A stretch of DNA of 64,000 bases from Candidatus Geothermarchaeum rappei (GTDB lineage Archaea > Thermoproteota > Nitrososphaeria > Geothermarchaeales > JDFR-13): positions 1,091,627 through 1,155,626 of the forward strand of contig MTMB02000001.1 of the NCBI GenBank assembly GCA_002011085.2. Direction: 5' to 3'. Positions 7,803-16,181 of this stretch are shown here, piece by piece. Made by a program: the position numbers and the translations under genes. Below the pieces are notes generated by a model that ran no database searches, was not told the origin of the DNA, and saw nothing but the letters and a program-made list of their open reading frames with translations. Position 1 is the stretch's first letter, and every line of letters starts with the position of its first letter.

Positions 7803-8951
7803 CTACTCTACAAACGGCTTATCAAAACTTAGGATGGTCTCCGCCACCTCCGGCCTTATAACCTCCTTAGGAGGCGCCTTACCCTCCATAATATGCCTCC
7901 TAATCATTGTTCCACTAAACCTGAGGCGAGCATCCTCCCCATGTGGACATATCTTCTCATGCACAATACCATTACACCTTCTACAGTAAAAGAATTCCCT
8001 GAAGAATAGAGGGGTAATACCTAGGTCAGGAAACTCATTGAAAATCTCCTGAGCCTCATAAGGGCCGTAGTAGCTACCGACTCCAGCATGATCCCTACCC
8101 ACGATAAAGTGGGTGCATCCAAAGTTCTTCCTCATAATTGCATGGTGAATCGCCTCCCTAGGTCCAGCATACTTCATCTCATACCTTACAATACTTAGGA
8201 CAACACTCTTCCTAGGATAATAATTGGCTATCAACGTCTCATATGCCTTTAGGATAACATCATCTCTAAAGTCCCCCGGCTTCTTCCTACCAATAACGGG
8301 ATTTATGAATAGGCCATCTACAAAAGCAAGGGATGTCTTCTGGATATATTCATGCCCAATATGCGGAGCGTTACGTGTCTGGAAACCGACTATGGTCCTC
8401 CACCCACGTTCTCTAAACACGACCCTAGTCTCTATCGGCCGTAGAGTATATCGTTCATACTCGTTAGGAAGCTGATTCAACAGCTCAATAGACCCTCCTA
8501 CAAGGAGATCCTCTTTATGATACACCCTATCCACACCGGGATGCTTTGGATCATCTGTTTTAAAGACCTTCCTCGCATACTCTTTTTTATCATAGCCGTA
8601 TATGTCCTCGACAACCATAGTGGCTAGGGGAGTGTCGCCAGCATAGATTGCTATTAAATCACCCTCATCAAAAAACTCAGCATCCTCCCTAGACACATCA
8701 AGGACTATCGGCATAGTCCATGGAAGGTCGTTTGACAGTCTCATGAAGTCGAGGACAGACTCAAAGTCCTCCCTAGTCATAAACCCTGTTAATGGACTAT
8801 ATATCCCATGGGCGATGTTCTCAAGATCCACCGCCGTGTTTCTATCAATTTTTATCCTGGGTAGCTCCTCGACTTCCCTAAGCATACGCTCTCTACGACT
8901 ATCCTTAACAACCTTATAAACAAGCCTCCCCCCATGCGGCCTAGCAACCAT
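7803..8951 (-). CDS. sat: Sulfate adenylyltransferase (ATP sulfurylase)
   Basis: A 382-residue enzyme that makes APS and pyrophosphate from ATP and sulfate. The nucleotide-binding motif QTRNAPHIGHEY is near residue 190, and GRDHAGVG near 285. Near 322-335 a CRRC, then C-P-H cluster forms a likely structural zinc site, as known for thermophilic Sat proteins. There is no fused APS kinase domain; that activity is the next gene. A GGGGGTGG ribosome site precedes the ATG. It is the second gene of an RHH-sat-cysC operon with gaps of 29 and 10 bases. Either assimilation or glycan sulfation would need it; the lack of APS reductase genes here favours the latter. Confidence 0.96.
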   Translation of the reverse strand: MVARPHGGRLVYKVVKDSRRERMLREVEELPRIKIDRNTAVDLENIAHGIYSPLTGFMTREDFESVLDFMRLSNDLPWTMPIVLDVSREDAEFFDEGDLIAIYAGDTPLATMVVEDIYGYDKKEYARKVFKTDDPKHPGVDRVYHKEDLLVGGSIELLNQLPNEYERYTLRPIETRVVFRERGWRTIVGFQTRNAPHIGHEYIQKTSLAFVDGLFINPVIGRKKPGDFRDDVILKAYETLIANYYPRKSVVLSIVRYEMKYAGPREAIHHAIMRKNFGCTHFIVGRDHAGVGSYYGPYEAQEIFNEFPDLGITPLFFREFFYCRRCNGIVHEKICPHGEDARLRFSGTMIRRHIMEGKAPPKEVIRPEVAETILSFDKPFVE

Positions 8952-8980
8952 TATTTAAGCCACCCCCTATAAAGACCGCT

Positions 8981-9214
8981 TTAGATGTATCCCAAGGCCC
9001 TAAGCCTCTTCTTAATCTCCTCGAGATCCTCCTTGGTAAAGGGCTCCTCCTGAGACTCCATCTCATGCATTGCAACGACTTCCCTAAGTACATATGTCAC
9101 ATAGTCGGAGACCGATTTAAATCCCTTACCCTCAATCAGCTTCTGAATCCTATTATATAAGGCCCGGGGAATCGATACAGTAGTATATTTACTTTTACGA
9201 TTAGCGTCGCTCAT
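8981..9214 (-). CDS. Ribbon-helix-helix protein heading the sat operon, LGYI tail
   Basis: A 77-residue protein. Residues 8-50 (KYTTVSIPRALYNRIQKL, then FKSVSDYVTYVLREVV) match the strand-helix-helix of CopG/Arc/MetJ regulators, with the basic N-terminal strand expected for DNA contact. The C-terminus EEIKKRLRALGYI repeats the tail seen in the 69-residue protein at 4702-4911 and in the downstream APS kinase. As first gene of the sat-cysC operon and with two tandem AT-rich repeats just upstream, it is a good candidate for an autoregulator of sulfate activation. This role is inferred; the ligand or partner that would control it is unknown. Confidence 0.8.
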   Translation of the reverse strand: MSDANRKSKYTTVSIPRALYNRIQKLIEGKGFKSVSDYVTYVLREVVAMHEMESQEEPFTKEDLEEIKKRLRALGYI

Positions 9215-9226
9215 GATTTTAATTAA

Positions 9227-9245
9227 ATATAATTACATATAATTA
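9227..9245 (-). promoter_or_regulatory. Tandem ATATAATTA repeats, candidate operator/promoter of the RHH-sat-cysC operon
   Basis: ATATAATTA occurs at 9227-9235 and again at 9237-9245, a period of ten bases or about one helical turn, 13-31 bases upstream of the RHH start codon at 9214. The repeats also form the only TATA-like element for the operon. Ribbon-helix-helix dimers are known to bind tandem short repeats, so binding here would block TBP. Confidence 0.45.
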
Positions 9246-9289
9246 AAAACATGTAAATACTTCTCGGAGTGAATATTATCAAATACTGT

Positions 9290-10888
9290 CTATTCTATCC
9301 TGAATATGTCCATAATCTTCTCTTCGAACCTAGCCAATAAATATATTATCTTATTTATCATGGGGAAGTCCCTATACGCTGCCTCGAAGTTATGGATATC
9401 CGCTCTCGTTATACCTCTGGCCAGTGGAAGCACTACAAGGAAGAGTATGATGAATAAGAGGAAGTAGAGGAAGAGGTTTCCCCACGTATGCCTAATATAA
9501 AAGACTTGTCTTAATAGCCATAGTGTAAAGCCGGTTATAAAGGATGCTATGTATATAGAGAAGATTTCTTGGAAGTTGAATGACCCGGGGAAAAGCCGAG
9601 ATGCATGGATAAACTGATATAGTATCGATGCGAAGCCTGATATTATCATTGTAAGGATAATACCGAATATAGATAGATAGGGCATTAGGAGATAATATAG
9701 TGGAACCGAGATTCCTAGATTGATAAGCCCTGCTCTAAAAAGGATCCTGGTCTCACCGATACCTTTAAAGAAACTTGGTAATGTAACTCTGCCTAGACCC
9801 ATATATAGGTAGTTCGTTAAGAGTAGTATTAGATAGGGATATGCATTCTTATACTTCCATCCAAACACGACTACCATGACCTCCCTTGAGAAAAACATCG
9901 CGAAGAATGTTAGTGGGACAATGGCTAAGACACCATATTTAATGGAGTATCTCAACAGCTTTACAGCAGTATCCCTATCCGCATCCAAATCTATCCTAGA
10001 AAATGATGAGAATAGGGTGTTGTGGATCGGCTCTAAAAGTATTGTGAAGATCGTGAAGATATAAAATGCGGCTAGGAAATTCCCTATGTCATAGTCTGTA
10101 GTGAACAGAGACATTATATAATTTCGATATACCCACATGAAATTAGAGACTAGCGTGGGAAAATACGCTGGGAATCCAATAATCAGCATATCTCTCAGCA
10201 GGTCGAATTCAAATATCGGTGTTTCTCCAACTTCTCCAGAGACAGTTCTCCTCTTTATATATATGACTACAAATCCTACTCCAACTATACTGGAGAAGAG
10301 GAAGCTGGCTATATGCCCAGCTATGGCGCCTATGACACCATATCCCAATACGATGAGAGACGGGGCTATGGCAAGCCTGAGGATGGATTGGAGAGTTACA
10401 TGTATAGAGGCTTGTTTCATCATGCCAAGCCCATAGAAAGCATTGTTTAAGGTGCTGTAGATAACGAACCAGAATAGCCATATAGAGGTTAGCCTCACAT
10501 AAGGAGCTGCATCAGGCCTATTTATCAACCATATTGAAAACTCTCCTGCGAAGAGATATAGGATTATTGAGAGGGCTAAGGAGACGATTACTTGAAAAGT
10601 GAAGGCCGTCTTCAAAACCCTCATTATATCCCTATGCTGCTCTTTCTCCTGATAAAGAGAAAGATATCTAACAAGGGATATTGTTATTCCGAAGCCAGTA
10701 AAGATAAATAGGAATCTACCGGGGGTCAGAGAAAGGTTGAAGACTCCATATGCGTCGGGGCCTAGTAACCTACCGATTAATATAGAGGATATACTTAGGA
10801 GAATCTTCGAGAGAAAAGTCCCTATAAATAGGATTAGGCCCCCCTTTGCAGTCGAGCGTGCAATCCTCTTAAAGAGATCATTACTCAT
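9290..10888 (-). CDS. Polysaccharide flippase (MATE/Wzx-like)
   Basis: A polytopic membrane protein of about 532 residues with some 12-14 hydrophobic segments and the N-terminal motif SSILIGRLLGPDAYGVFNL typical of polysaccharide or lipid-linked oligosaccharide flippases (Wzx, AglR group). It should move lipid-linked glycans across the membrane for surface glycosylation. I choose ATG at 10888 (MSNDLFKRI) because a GAGAGGG site lies nine bases upstream; the TTG at 10906 would add six residues and consume that site. It is a clear paralog of the flippase at 20527-22116, sharing the GRLLGPD and NLSLTP segments. It is preceded on the same strand by the phosphoesterase gene. Confidence 0.88.
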   Translation of the reverse strand: MSNDLFKRIARSTAKGGLILFIGTFLSKILLSISSILIGRLLGPDAYGVFNLSLTPGRFLFIFTGFGITISLVRYLSLYQEKEQHRDIMRVLKTAFTFQVIVSLALSIILYLFAGEFSIWLINRPDAAPYVRLTSIWLFWFVIYSTLNNAFYGLGMMKQASIHVTLQSILRLAIAPSLIVLGYGVIGAIAGHIASFLFSSIVGVGFVVIYIKRRTVSGEVGETPIFEFDLLRDMLIIGFPAYFPTLVSNFMWVYRNYIMSLFTTDYDIGNFLAAFYIFTIFTILLEPIHNTLFSSFSRIDLDADRDTAVKLLRYSIKYGVLAIVPLTFFAMFFSREVMVVVFGWKYKNAYPYLILLLTNYLYMGLGRVTLPSFFKGIGETRILFRAGLINLGISVPLYYLLMPYLSIFGIILTMIISGFASILYQFIHASRLFPGSFNFQEIFSIYIASFITGFTLWLLRQVFYIRHTWGNLFLYFLLFIILFLVVLPLARGITRADIHNFEAAYRDFPMINKIIYLLARFEEKIMDIFRIE

Positions 10889-10988
10889 CCACGGAATCCC
10901 TCTCAAACCATAGTCAACAGCCTGTCTCCATAGGATTATCCAGTATAGATATCTTTATTCTCCGTTTTAGATAATAAACAATTAATCT

Positions 10989-11780
10989 TCATAGGCTTAG
11001 AAGAACTATTTCAGGAGGACAATTAAACCTAACTGGTAAGAAACTTGTCCCTATACCCCTGGATACAAACATCTTTGTCTCGGAGACCGCAAACAATCCA
11101 TAGTCGTATCTGGTATACTTTGGTGGGAGGGGAAGCCATAGAGGCCCGATAAATGGTATCCTAACCTGCCCCCCGTGTGTATGACCACATAGGACTAGAT
11201 CCACTTTACCAGCGGCTCTCCCGATTATCTGAGGGGAATGCGCCAGTAGAATACGTGGACCTGAATCCACGTTCTCCAACGCCCTAGTAAGATCATCATT
11301 ATATGTATATGGGTCGTCTACACCGATTATCCAGAACCCATCATGGTAAATCGATTCATTGCCGAGGACATAGACATTCTCAATACCATCAAGCTTATAC
11401 TTCAAGTAGTCTGAGGTGACTCCGCTCCAGACATCATGGTTACCCACGACGACATACGTCTCACACAACTCGCCGAGCCTTTTAAGTAGGTGTTGGGAAT
11501 CCCTCATCCCCTTTATCTCAGTAAGTATATCTCCTGTGTGGAAGACTAGATCGGGTTTAAGCGATCCGATCACCGTGATGAGGGCGTCGATGCTATATGG
11601 TGAGGTATCTACATGGGTATCAGATATGTGGATCGCCGCTATACCCAGCTTCATAGGTATCGATATATTTGTTATGGTAAGGTTCCTAGGCTCTATGAAA
11701 TGCGAGTAGGAGACGCCGCCCAATCCCCCACCTACTATAGCCGCTGTACCGAGGAGCTTTAGAAACCTCCGTCTATCCAT
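10989..11780 (-). CDS. Tat-exported or anchored metallophosphoesterase
   Basis: A calcineurin-like phosphoesterase of about 263 residues. All metal-site motifs are visible: ISDTHVD, HTGDI, VVGNHDVWSG, LLAHSP and LCGHTHGGQ. The N-terminus DRRRFLKLLGTAA is a twin-arginine signal, followed by a hydrophobic stretch with small residues, so the folded enzyme should be exported or anchored outside. Relatives of this form are the YkuE-like group, some of which act on lipid-linked substrates such as UDP-diacylglucosamine; here the substrate is unknown. Start ATG 11780 is chosen because GGAG lies six bases upstream; a TTG at 11795 and an ATG at 11786 are alternatives. It follows the ABC ATPase gene after a gap of about 65 bases. 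Confidence 0.88.
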   Translation of the reverse strand: MDRRRFLKLLGTAAIVGGGLGGVSYSHFIEPRNLTITNISIPMKLGIAAIHISDTHVDTSPYSIDALITVIGSLKPDLVFHTGDILTEIKGMRDSQHLLKRLGELCETYVVVGNHDVWSGVTSDYLKYKLDGIENVYVLGNESIYHDGFWIIGVDDPYTYNDDLTRALENVDSGPRILLAHSPQIIGRAAGKVDLVLCGHTHGGQVRIPFIGPLWLPLPPKYTRYDYGLFAVSETKMFVSRGIGTSFLPVRFNCPPEIVLLSL

Positions 11781-11846
11781 ACTCATCTCCAACAATAAAA
11801 TAGATTCTCCATATAGAGATTAAGAATTAAGATATTGGAAGACACC

Positions 11847-12506
11847 CTAATCCACAATTAAATGCGAGTCTCTAATGATATAGCTGCGGGTACCAGGCAG
11901 CCTGCTGTGGAGTTCTGTAGTGGTCACGACAACCGCTGCCCCCTCCTCCCTATTATATCTGGATAAGAGTTCCAGGACTGTTGCCCCTATATCATCATCT
12001 AAGTTAGCCAGGGGCTCGTCGAGGAGAAGGATATCCGGGGTAGTGGCCAGGGCCCTCGCCAACGCAGCTCTCTGCTTCTCCCCCGCGCTCAGCTGATGTG
12101 GATACCTGTTCTCCAAGCCTTTTAACCCAAGGGTCTCCAGCAACTCATCTATCCCGATCCACGTCTCCCCCATTTTTTTAACATCCAACGCCAGATGGAT
12201 GTTTTCAGCCAGGGTTAGGGTTGATATAAGGTTTTCTCCCTGGAAAACCACGCTATAATACTTGGCTCGGATACTGCTCCTAAGTGAATCAGGGGCATCA
12301 GTTACATCCCTATCCATAAAATATACCCTGCCTCTACTTGGCCTAGACAATAGTGATAGGATCTTCAGTAGACTGGTTTTACCAACGCCTGAGCGGCCCC
12401 TGATAAGTATGAAGTCACCTGCCGATACCTCTAGATTAACATCCTTGAGTACATACTCCCCAATATACATCTTCCATACATCCACCAACCTTATCAATAG
12501 CTTCAC
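11847..12506 (-). CDS. ABC transporter ATP-binding protein (LolD/MacB type)
   Basis: A 219-residue ATPase subunit. Walker A is GRSGVGKTS near residue 36-44, the Q-loop is VVFQGENLI, the signature is QLSAGEKQRAAL near 137, and Walker B with D-loop is ILLLDEPLANLDDD near 162. Length and signature place it with LolD/MacB/FtsE-type ATPases that drive FtsX-like permeases without transporting through a channel. Its partners are the two FtsX-like permeases at 14081-16175. GTG start with a GGGTGATG ribosome site. A GT-C-like gene lies between it and the permeases in the same operon. The C-terminus is short, lacking a regulatory domain. Confidence 0.92.
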   Translation of the reverse strand: MKLLIRLVDVWKMYIGEYVLKDVNLEVSAGDFILIRGRSGVGKTSLLKILSLLSRPSRGRVYFMDRDVTDAPDSLRSSIRAKYYSVVFQGENLISTLTLAENIHLALDVKKMGETWIGIDELLETLGLKGLENRYPHQLSAGEKQRAALARALATTPDILLLDEPLANLDDDIGATVLELLSRYNREEGAAVVVTTTELHSRLPGTRSYIIRDSHLIVD

Positions 12507-12522
12507 ACTTCATCACCCAACG

Positions 12523-14094
12523 CTATATCTGGCCATATATCCTCGTCTCGAGACTATTGTATATTGTGTCATAGACGTTATTGAGGCGAGCTGTATCTAT
12601 CGGTATCCGTAGGAAGGTGCCTGAGTTATATCCATTTCTAGACATACTCCAATAGAATATAAAGACCGTGCCCGATTTAGGTCTTCCACCATCTAAATAT
12701 GTCTTGCCATGACTATATCTAAACATATAGTAGTCGTGAAAGAGGTACTTGACTGAAGTGTCTCCAGCGACTGTGAGAGACGGGTTATACTCCCTAATCC
12801 AATCCCCTGTCGACAGCATGCCCCAGCTATTCCTCCAGTTATATCCTAGGTAGGAGTCATATTCATAGTAGGCCTTATAAGCTGCATAGACACTCGGTCC
12901 AGATACTATAATTAGGATTAGGAGGAGGGTAGGTGCTATGCGGCGTCCTCCTCCAATAATGTAGATGGCGGTGGAGGATAGGGCTGCAAGCGGGATTATA
13001 ATGAAGTTTACAAGCCTGGGGATGAGGGGTGTGAAGAACGGGTCACCCCCGAATATAGAGTATGTGGATACCGCGAGGAGTATACATAGCCAGTAGAGTA
13101 GTGATAACCCAGACTCCAGCCTCCTTATACGGCTGAAGCCAGCCACGGCCACCGAGGCTATGAAGGCATATGGCAGGCCATATAGGAGGTAGTCTGTCGA
13201 GAGACGTGGGGTAACGTCGGAGTATCCCACGACAGCGGTATAGTAGATTATCCCCATCGCTAATAAAAAGGCTGTGACACCCTTGACCAACGCGTCTCGA
13301 CGCCTTCCACCCCCTGTATACGAGAGGTATGTCGCCGCGAACAGGTAGATAACTATATAGCTGCCTAGGGATATCACGAGTTCCAGCCGCATACTCGGGA
13401 GCCTAAGCCCCCTTGACCCGAGGAGTATATAGTGTAGAAAGCCGGCTGCCAATAATAGGCTAAATATACAGAGGGTGTAGACAGATTGCCTCAGCCTAAG
13501 CCTAGTTATACGGTAGATGAAGAAGGAGAGGAGGATTAAGACTGTTATGAATAGCGTCAGGTGATGTGTGAAGACCAGTGATATGGAGACGGGTATAGAT
13601 AATAAAATGCCTTTGGATAAATCCCTATCCCACATAGCGAGTAGGATAATCGTTAGATAGATGGGGAGGGCTATGGTCTCCTTGGTTACACCGGCCCCGA
13701 AGAAAAAGAGTGGATATAGTGTCGAGGCTATTAAAACCCCTGTAACCGCCTGACTCCATTGGAAGCCTAGTCTCCTCATAAGGATATATAGGGTTAGCAT
13801 TCCCAGGCCATTTAGGAATGGGAATAAATATGACATGGATAGCATGGGGTTAACCCCGAGTAGGATTGATGACATGGTTGAGAAGGACATGGCTCCAGGC
13901 CAGTAGTTGTTATATCCATCGAATAAATCTGAGTCTATGGCGATGGGGGAATTGATATAGAGTATTTTAGAGTCGCGGATCAGGGGCCAGGCGTCTATCG
14001 AGAAGGGTAGGCCAGAAGCCATAAAGGGATATAGCCTGAGTAAAATGCCGAGTGCAAATACCGATGTCAATATAAATAGCCTACTCCACCTCAA
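12523..14094 (-). CDS. GT-C-like multi-spanning membrane protein in an ABC operon
   Basis: A 523-residue membrane protein with about 11-13 hydrophobic segments followed by a soluble C-terminal part (about residues 420-523). The first outer loop has LPFSIDAWPLIRD with an acidic residue placed as in the GT-C glycosyltransferases (PMT, STT3 and ArnT relatives), and GYNNYWPGAMSF follows. These enzymes take sugars from lipid carriers on the outer face. The family is inferred from architecture; no specific subgroup is recognised. TTG start lies inside the end of the permease gene (overlap 14 bases) with GGTGGGG just upstream. Its place between FtsX-type permeases and their ATPase is unusual. Confidence 0.65.
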   Translation of the reverse strand: MRWSRLFILTSVFALGILLRLYPFMASGLPFSIDAWPLIRDSKILYINSPIAIDSDLFDGYNNYWPGAMSFSTMSSILLGVNPMLSMSYLFPFLNGLGMLTLYILMRRLGFQWSQAVTGVLIASTLYPLFFFGAGVTKETIALPIYLTIILLAMWDRDLSKGILLSIPVSISLVFTHHLTLFITVLILLSFFIYRITRLRLRQSVYTLCIFSLLLAAGFLHYILLGSRGLRLPSMRLELVISLGSYIVIYLFAATYLSYTGGGRRRDALVKGVTAFLLAMGIIYYTAVVGYSDVTPRLSTDYLLYGLPYAFIASVAVAGFSRIRRLESGLSLLYWLCILLAVSTYSIFGGDPFFTPLIPRLVNFIIIPLAALSSTAIYIIGGGRRIAPTLLLILIIVSGPSVYAAYKAYYEYDSYLGYNWRNSWGMLSTGDWIREYNPSLTVAGDTSVKYLFHDYYMFRYSHGKTYLDGGRPKSGTVFIFYWSMSRNGYNSGTFLRIPIDTARLNNVYDTIYNSLETRIYGQI

Positions 14095-15196
14095 CTAGAC
14101 CCCACCCACGTGTTATATAGTATACGGAGACAAGTATGAAGACCGTGACGACTAGTACAGGGGTATAGAAGGGGATGAATAGACCGGGTATATGGATGAG
14201 GAAACGTATATCCATGGCCTGCCAGAGTACTATGGCGGTGGATAAGCCTAGTGCGAAGCCGACGCATGAGCCGATGACTATATATAGTAGGAACTGTAGA
14301 GTGAATATCCCCCTAATTTTCTTGGTGGATACCCCTAGGCCGTGGAGTATATCAAGGATATCCCTATGCTCCTCCAGCATCCCCCCGACTAGATACTTGA
14401 CTGAGATAATGGATATTAATAGTGGGGGAAGGAGGGCTATGAATAGTATCCTAGGGTCGAAGCCATACTTCCTAAGGTAGAATAACATGGCTTCACCCGG
14501 CGCCCCAGCCAATTCATCACCTGGTTTGGAGGACATCAACCTATCTACCTCCTTCTCTACACTACCCCACATACCCTGTTCCACGCCTATCCTAATCATA
14601 CTGGAGTAATTCCCCTGGTATCCCCGCATCACCCTAGCCATGTCTATGTGTATCAACAACTCAGAGTTATACGGCTCCGGTAGCCTAGCAACACCTTTAA
14701 CCACAATAGGTTGGAAAGCTTTGTTTAGGACGCTCCTCACGAGAAGCCTATCCCCGACATCTATGTTTAGGCGTCTAGATAGTTCTTCGCCGACCACAGC
14801 ATATTCATAGTCATATACATCGAGGAACTCCCCCTCCAGTAATGTTACTTCAGTGGCCTCTCTAAATAGCCTGGGGTATACTCCCCTACTTATCACCGTC
14901 TCGTCGTCGATGTAGAGGGGAATTAGAAGCTCTGGACTGACATATCTAACCCCGTCTATATGCGATATATCATCGATGACTGAGGCGTCGATCAACCCTG
15001 TGAAAGGTGTGTTACTCCCCCTACTCAATATAATCATCTCATTTTCTCCACCGCCTAGATATGTATACATGGCCCCCGCTAGTGACAATGATATTAATAG
15101 TGTGAATGTGAATACAAGTGAACATATTATCATGAGTACTAGGGTTAAAGCCCTATACCTCCTCCTCAATAGACTATACCTAAGCACATTCTTCAT
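14081..15196 (-). CDS. FtsX-like ABC permease
   Basis: A permease of about 371 residues with the MacB/FtsX layout: one membrane helix near the N-terminus (TLVLMIICSLVFTF), a large extracellular MacB_PCD-like domain (about 50-240; note GEELSRRLNIDVGDRL and VVKGVARL) and three C-terminal helices with the FtsX motif region LLEEHRDILDILHGLGVSTKKI. ATG 15196 (MKNVLRYSL) is preferred because it has a purine-rich GGTAGG upstream and cuts the overlap with the preceding gene to 17 bases; TTG 15214 is the alternative. With the second permease and the ATPase it should form a mechanotransmission-type ABC complex, possibly acting on surface lipids or glycoproteins. Confidence 0.85.
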   Translation of the reverse strand: MKNVLRYSLLRRRYRALTLVLMIICSLVFTFTLLISLSLAGAMYTYLGGGENEMIILSRGSNTPFTGLIDASVIDDISHIDGVRYVSPELLIPLYIDDETVISRGVYPRLFREATEVTLLEGEFLDVYDYEYAVVGEELSRRLNIDVGDRLLVRSVLNKAFQPIVVKGVARLPEPYNSELLIHIDMARVMRGYQGNYSSMIRIGVEQGMWGSVEKEVDRLMSSKPGDELAGAPGEAMLFYLRKYGFDPRILFIALLPPLLISIISVKYLVGGMLEEHRDILDILHGLGVSTKKIRGIFTLQFLLYIVIGSCVGFALGLSTAIVLWQAMDIRFLIHIPGLFIPFYTPVLVVTVFILVSVYYITRGWGLVEVE

Positions 15197-16175
15197 ATAA
15201 CCTACCACTTCCAACTAACGTGGAGAATATCCCTATGAAGCCAGCCAGCGCAGATAAGATGTATATCCCCAAATAAGTAATGGGGTCTAGTGAAGGCACC
15301 ACAGTTATACCTCCCACTGCTATGTAGAGGATCTTCGCGGCTACTTGGCTCAATACGAGACCTAGAGATACCCCTGCCAATGATGAGGCTAATATAATTG
15401 GTGTAAGTGAGGAGGCTAATGCGAGTAGAAGCCTAATCCGGGAAAGGCCGAGGGTTCTCAGGATACTTAGGTCGCTACGCATACTATATAGGAATCTAGA
15501 TGAGACTAGGGCCAAGGATACCAGTGTCAGTAGGTAGATGGGGATAGCCCATATAGTCAGGAGACGCCCTACTTCATTCTCCAAGCTCTTTATCAAAGGC
15601 GTGTATGATCCAAGGGCATATCCATCTATCCCACCCGACATGTCCCCCGATGACCTCAGTATATAGCCAAGCTTATCCAGCTCTACTTCATGAGGCAGTA
15701 TAGCTGGGAATATCCTAGTAAATCCCTTCACATGAAAGCTATATGACTCGCCGCCTATTGTAAAGGTAACTATATCCCCCTGCTGTATACCAAGGTCATC
15801 CGCTATATACCTGGAGATTAGGCATTCCCCAGCTTCGAGATTAGGTAGTCTTATGCCGAGGATCTCGGATGCAGCCTCGAAGTCATTAAATGAATATACA
15901 TGTATACTTATCCCATATCCATTGTAGTCCAGGGATGAGGGGGAGACGTATACAATGGCATACTCTGAACCAGGCTGCTGAATAGGCATGTTATCCATAT
16001 CCAGGATGAGGAGTGTATCCCCCCTGGGAATATATTTTGACGCTATATCCTCAATAGCCTTAAAATGCCCGGTTAGGGAATAAAATGGGACAGTCATGGA
16101 TGTAAATAGGATTATGAGGAGCATCATTATCCTTATATGCCTGTTTCTAACAACCGCCTTAAATAACTCCATCAT
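15180..16175 (-). CDS. FtsX-like ABC permease, second subunit
   Basis: A 331-residue FtsX-type permease: N-terminal membrane helix (MMLLIILFTSMTVPF), extracellular domain with ISRYIADDLGIQQGDIVTF near 135-150, and a three-helix C-terminal block containing MRSDLSILRTLGLSRI, the usual coupling-loop-like segment. It is shorter than its partner at 14081-15196, so the two probably form a heterodimer. Start is one of two adjacent ATGs (16175 or 16172); GAGGAG upstream is better spaced for the second. Six bases separate it from the upstream DUF1616-C-like gene, and it overlaps the next permease gene. Confidence 0.83.
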   Translation of the reverse strand: MMELFKAVVRNRHIRIMMLLIILFTSMTVPFYSLTGHFKAIEDIASKYIPRGDTLLILDMDNMPIQQPGSEYAIVYVSPSSLDYNGYGISIHVYSFNDFEAASEILGIRLPNLEAGECLISRYIADDLGIQQGDIVTFTIGGESYSFHVKGFTRIFPAILPHEVELDKLGYILRSSGDMSGGIDGYALGSYTPLIKSLENEVGRLLTIWAIPIYLLTLVSLALVSSRFLYSMRSDLSILRTLGLSRIRLLLALASSLTPIILASSLAGVSLGLVLSQVAAKILYIAVGGITVVPSLDPITYLGIYILSALAGFIGIFSTLVGSGRLYEECA

Positions 16176-16181
16176 AGCTCC

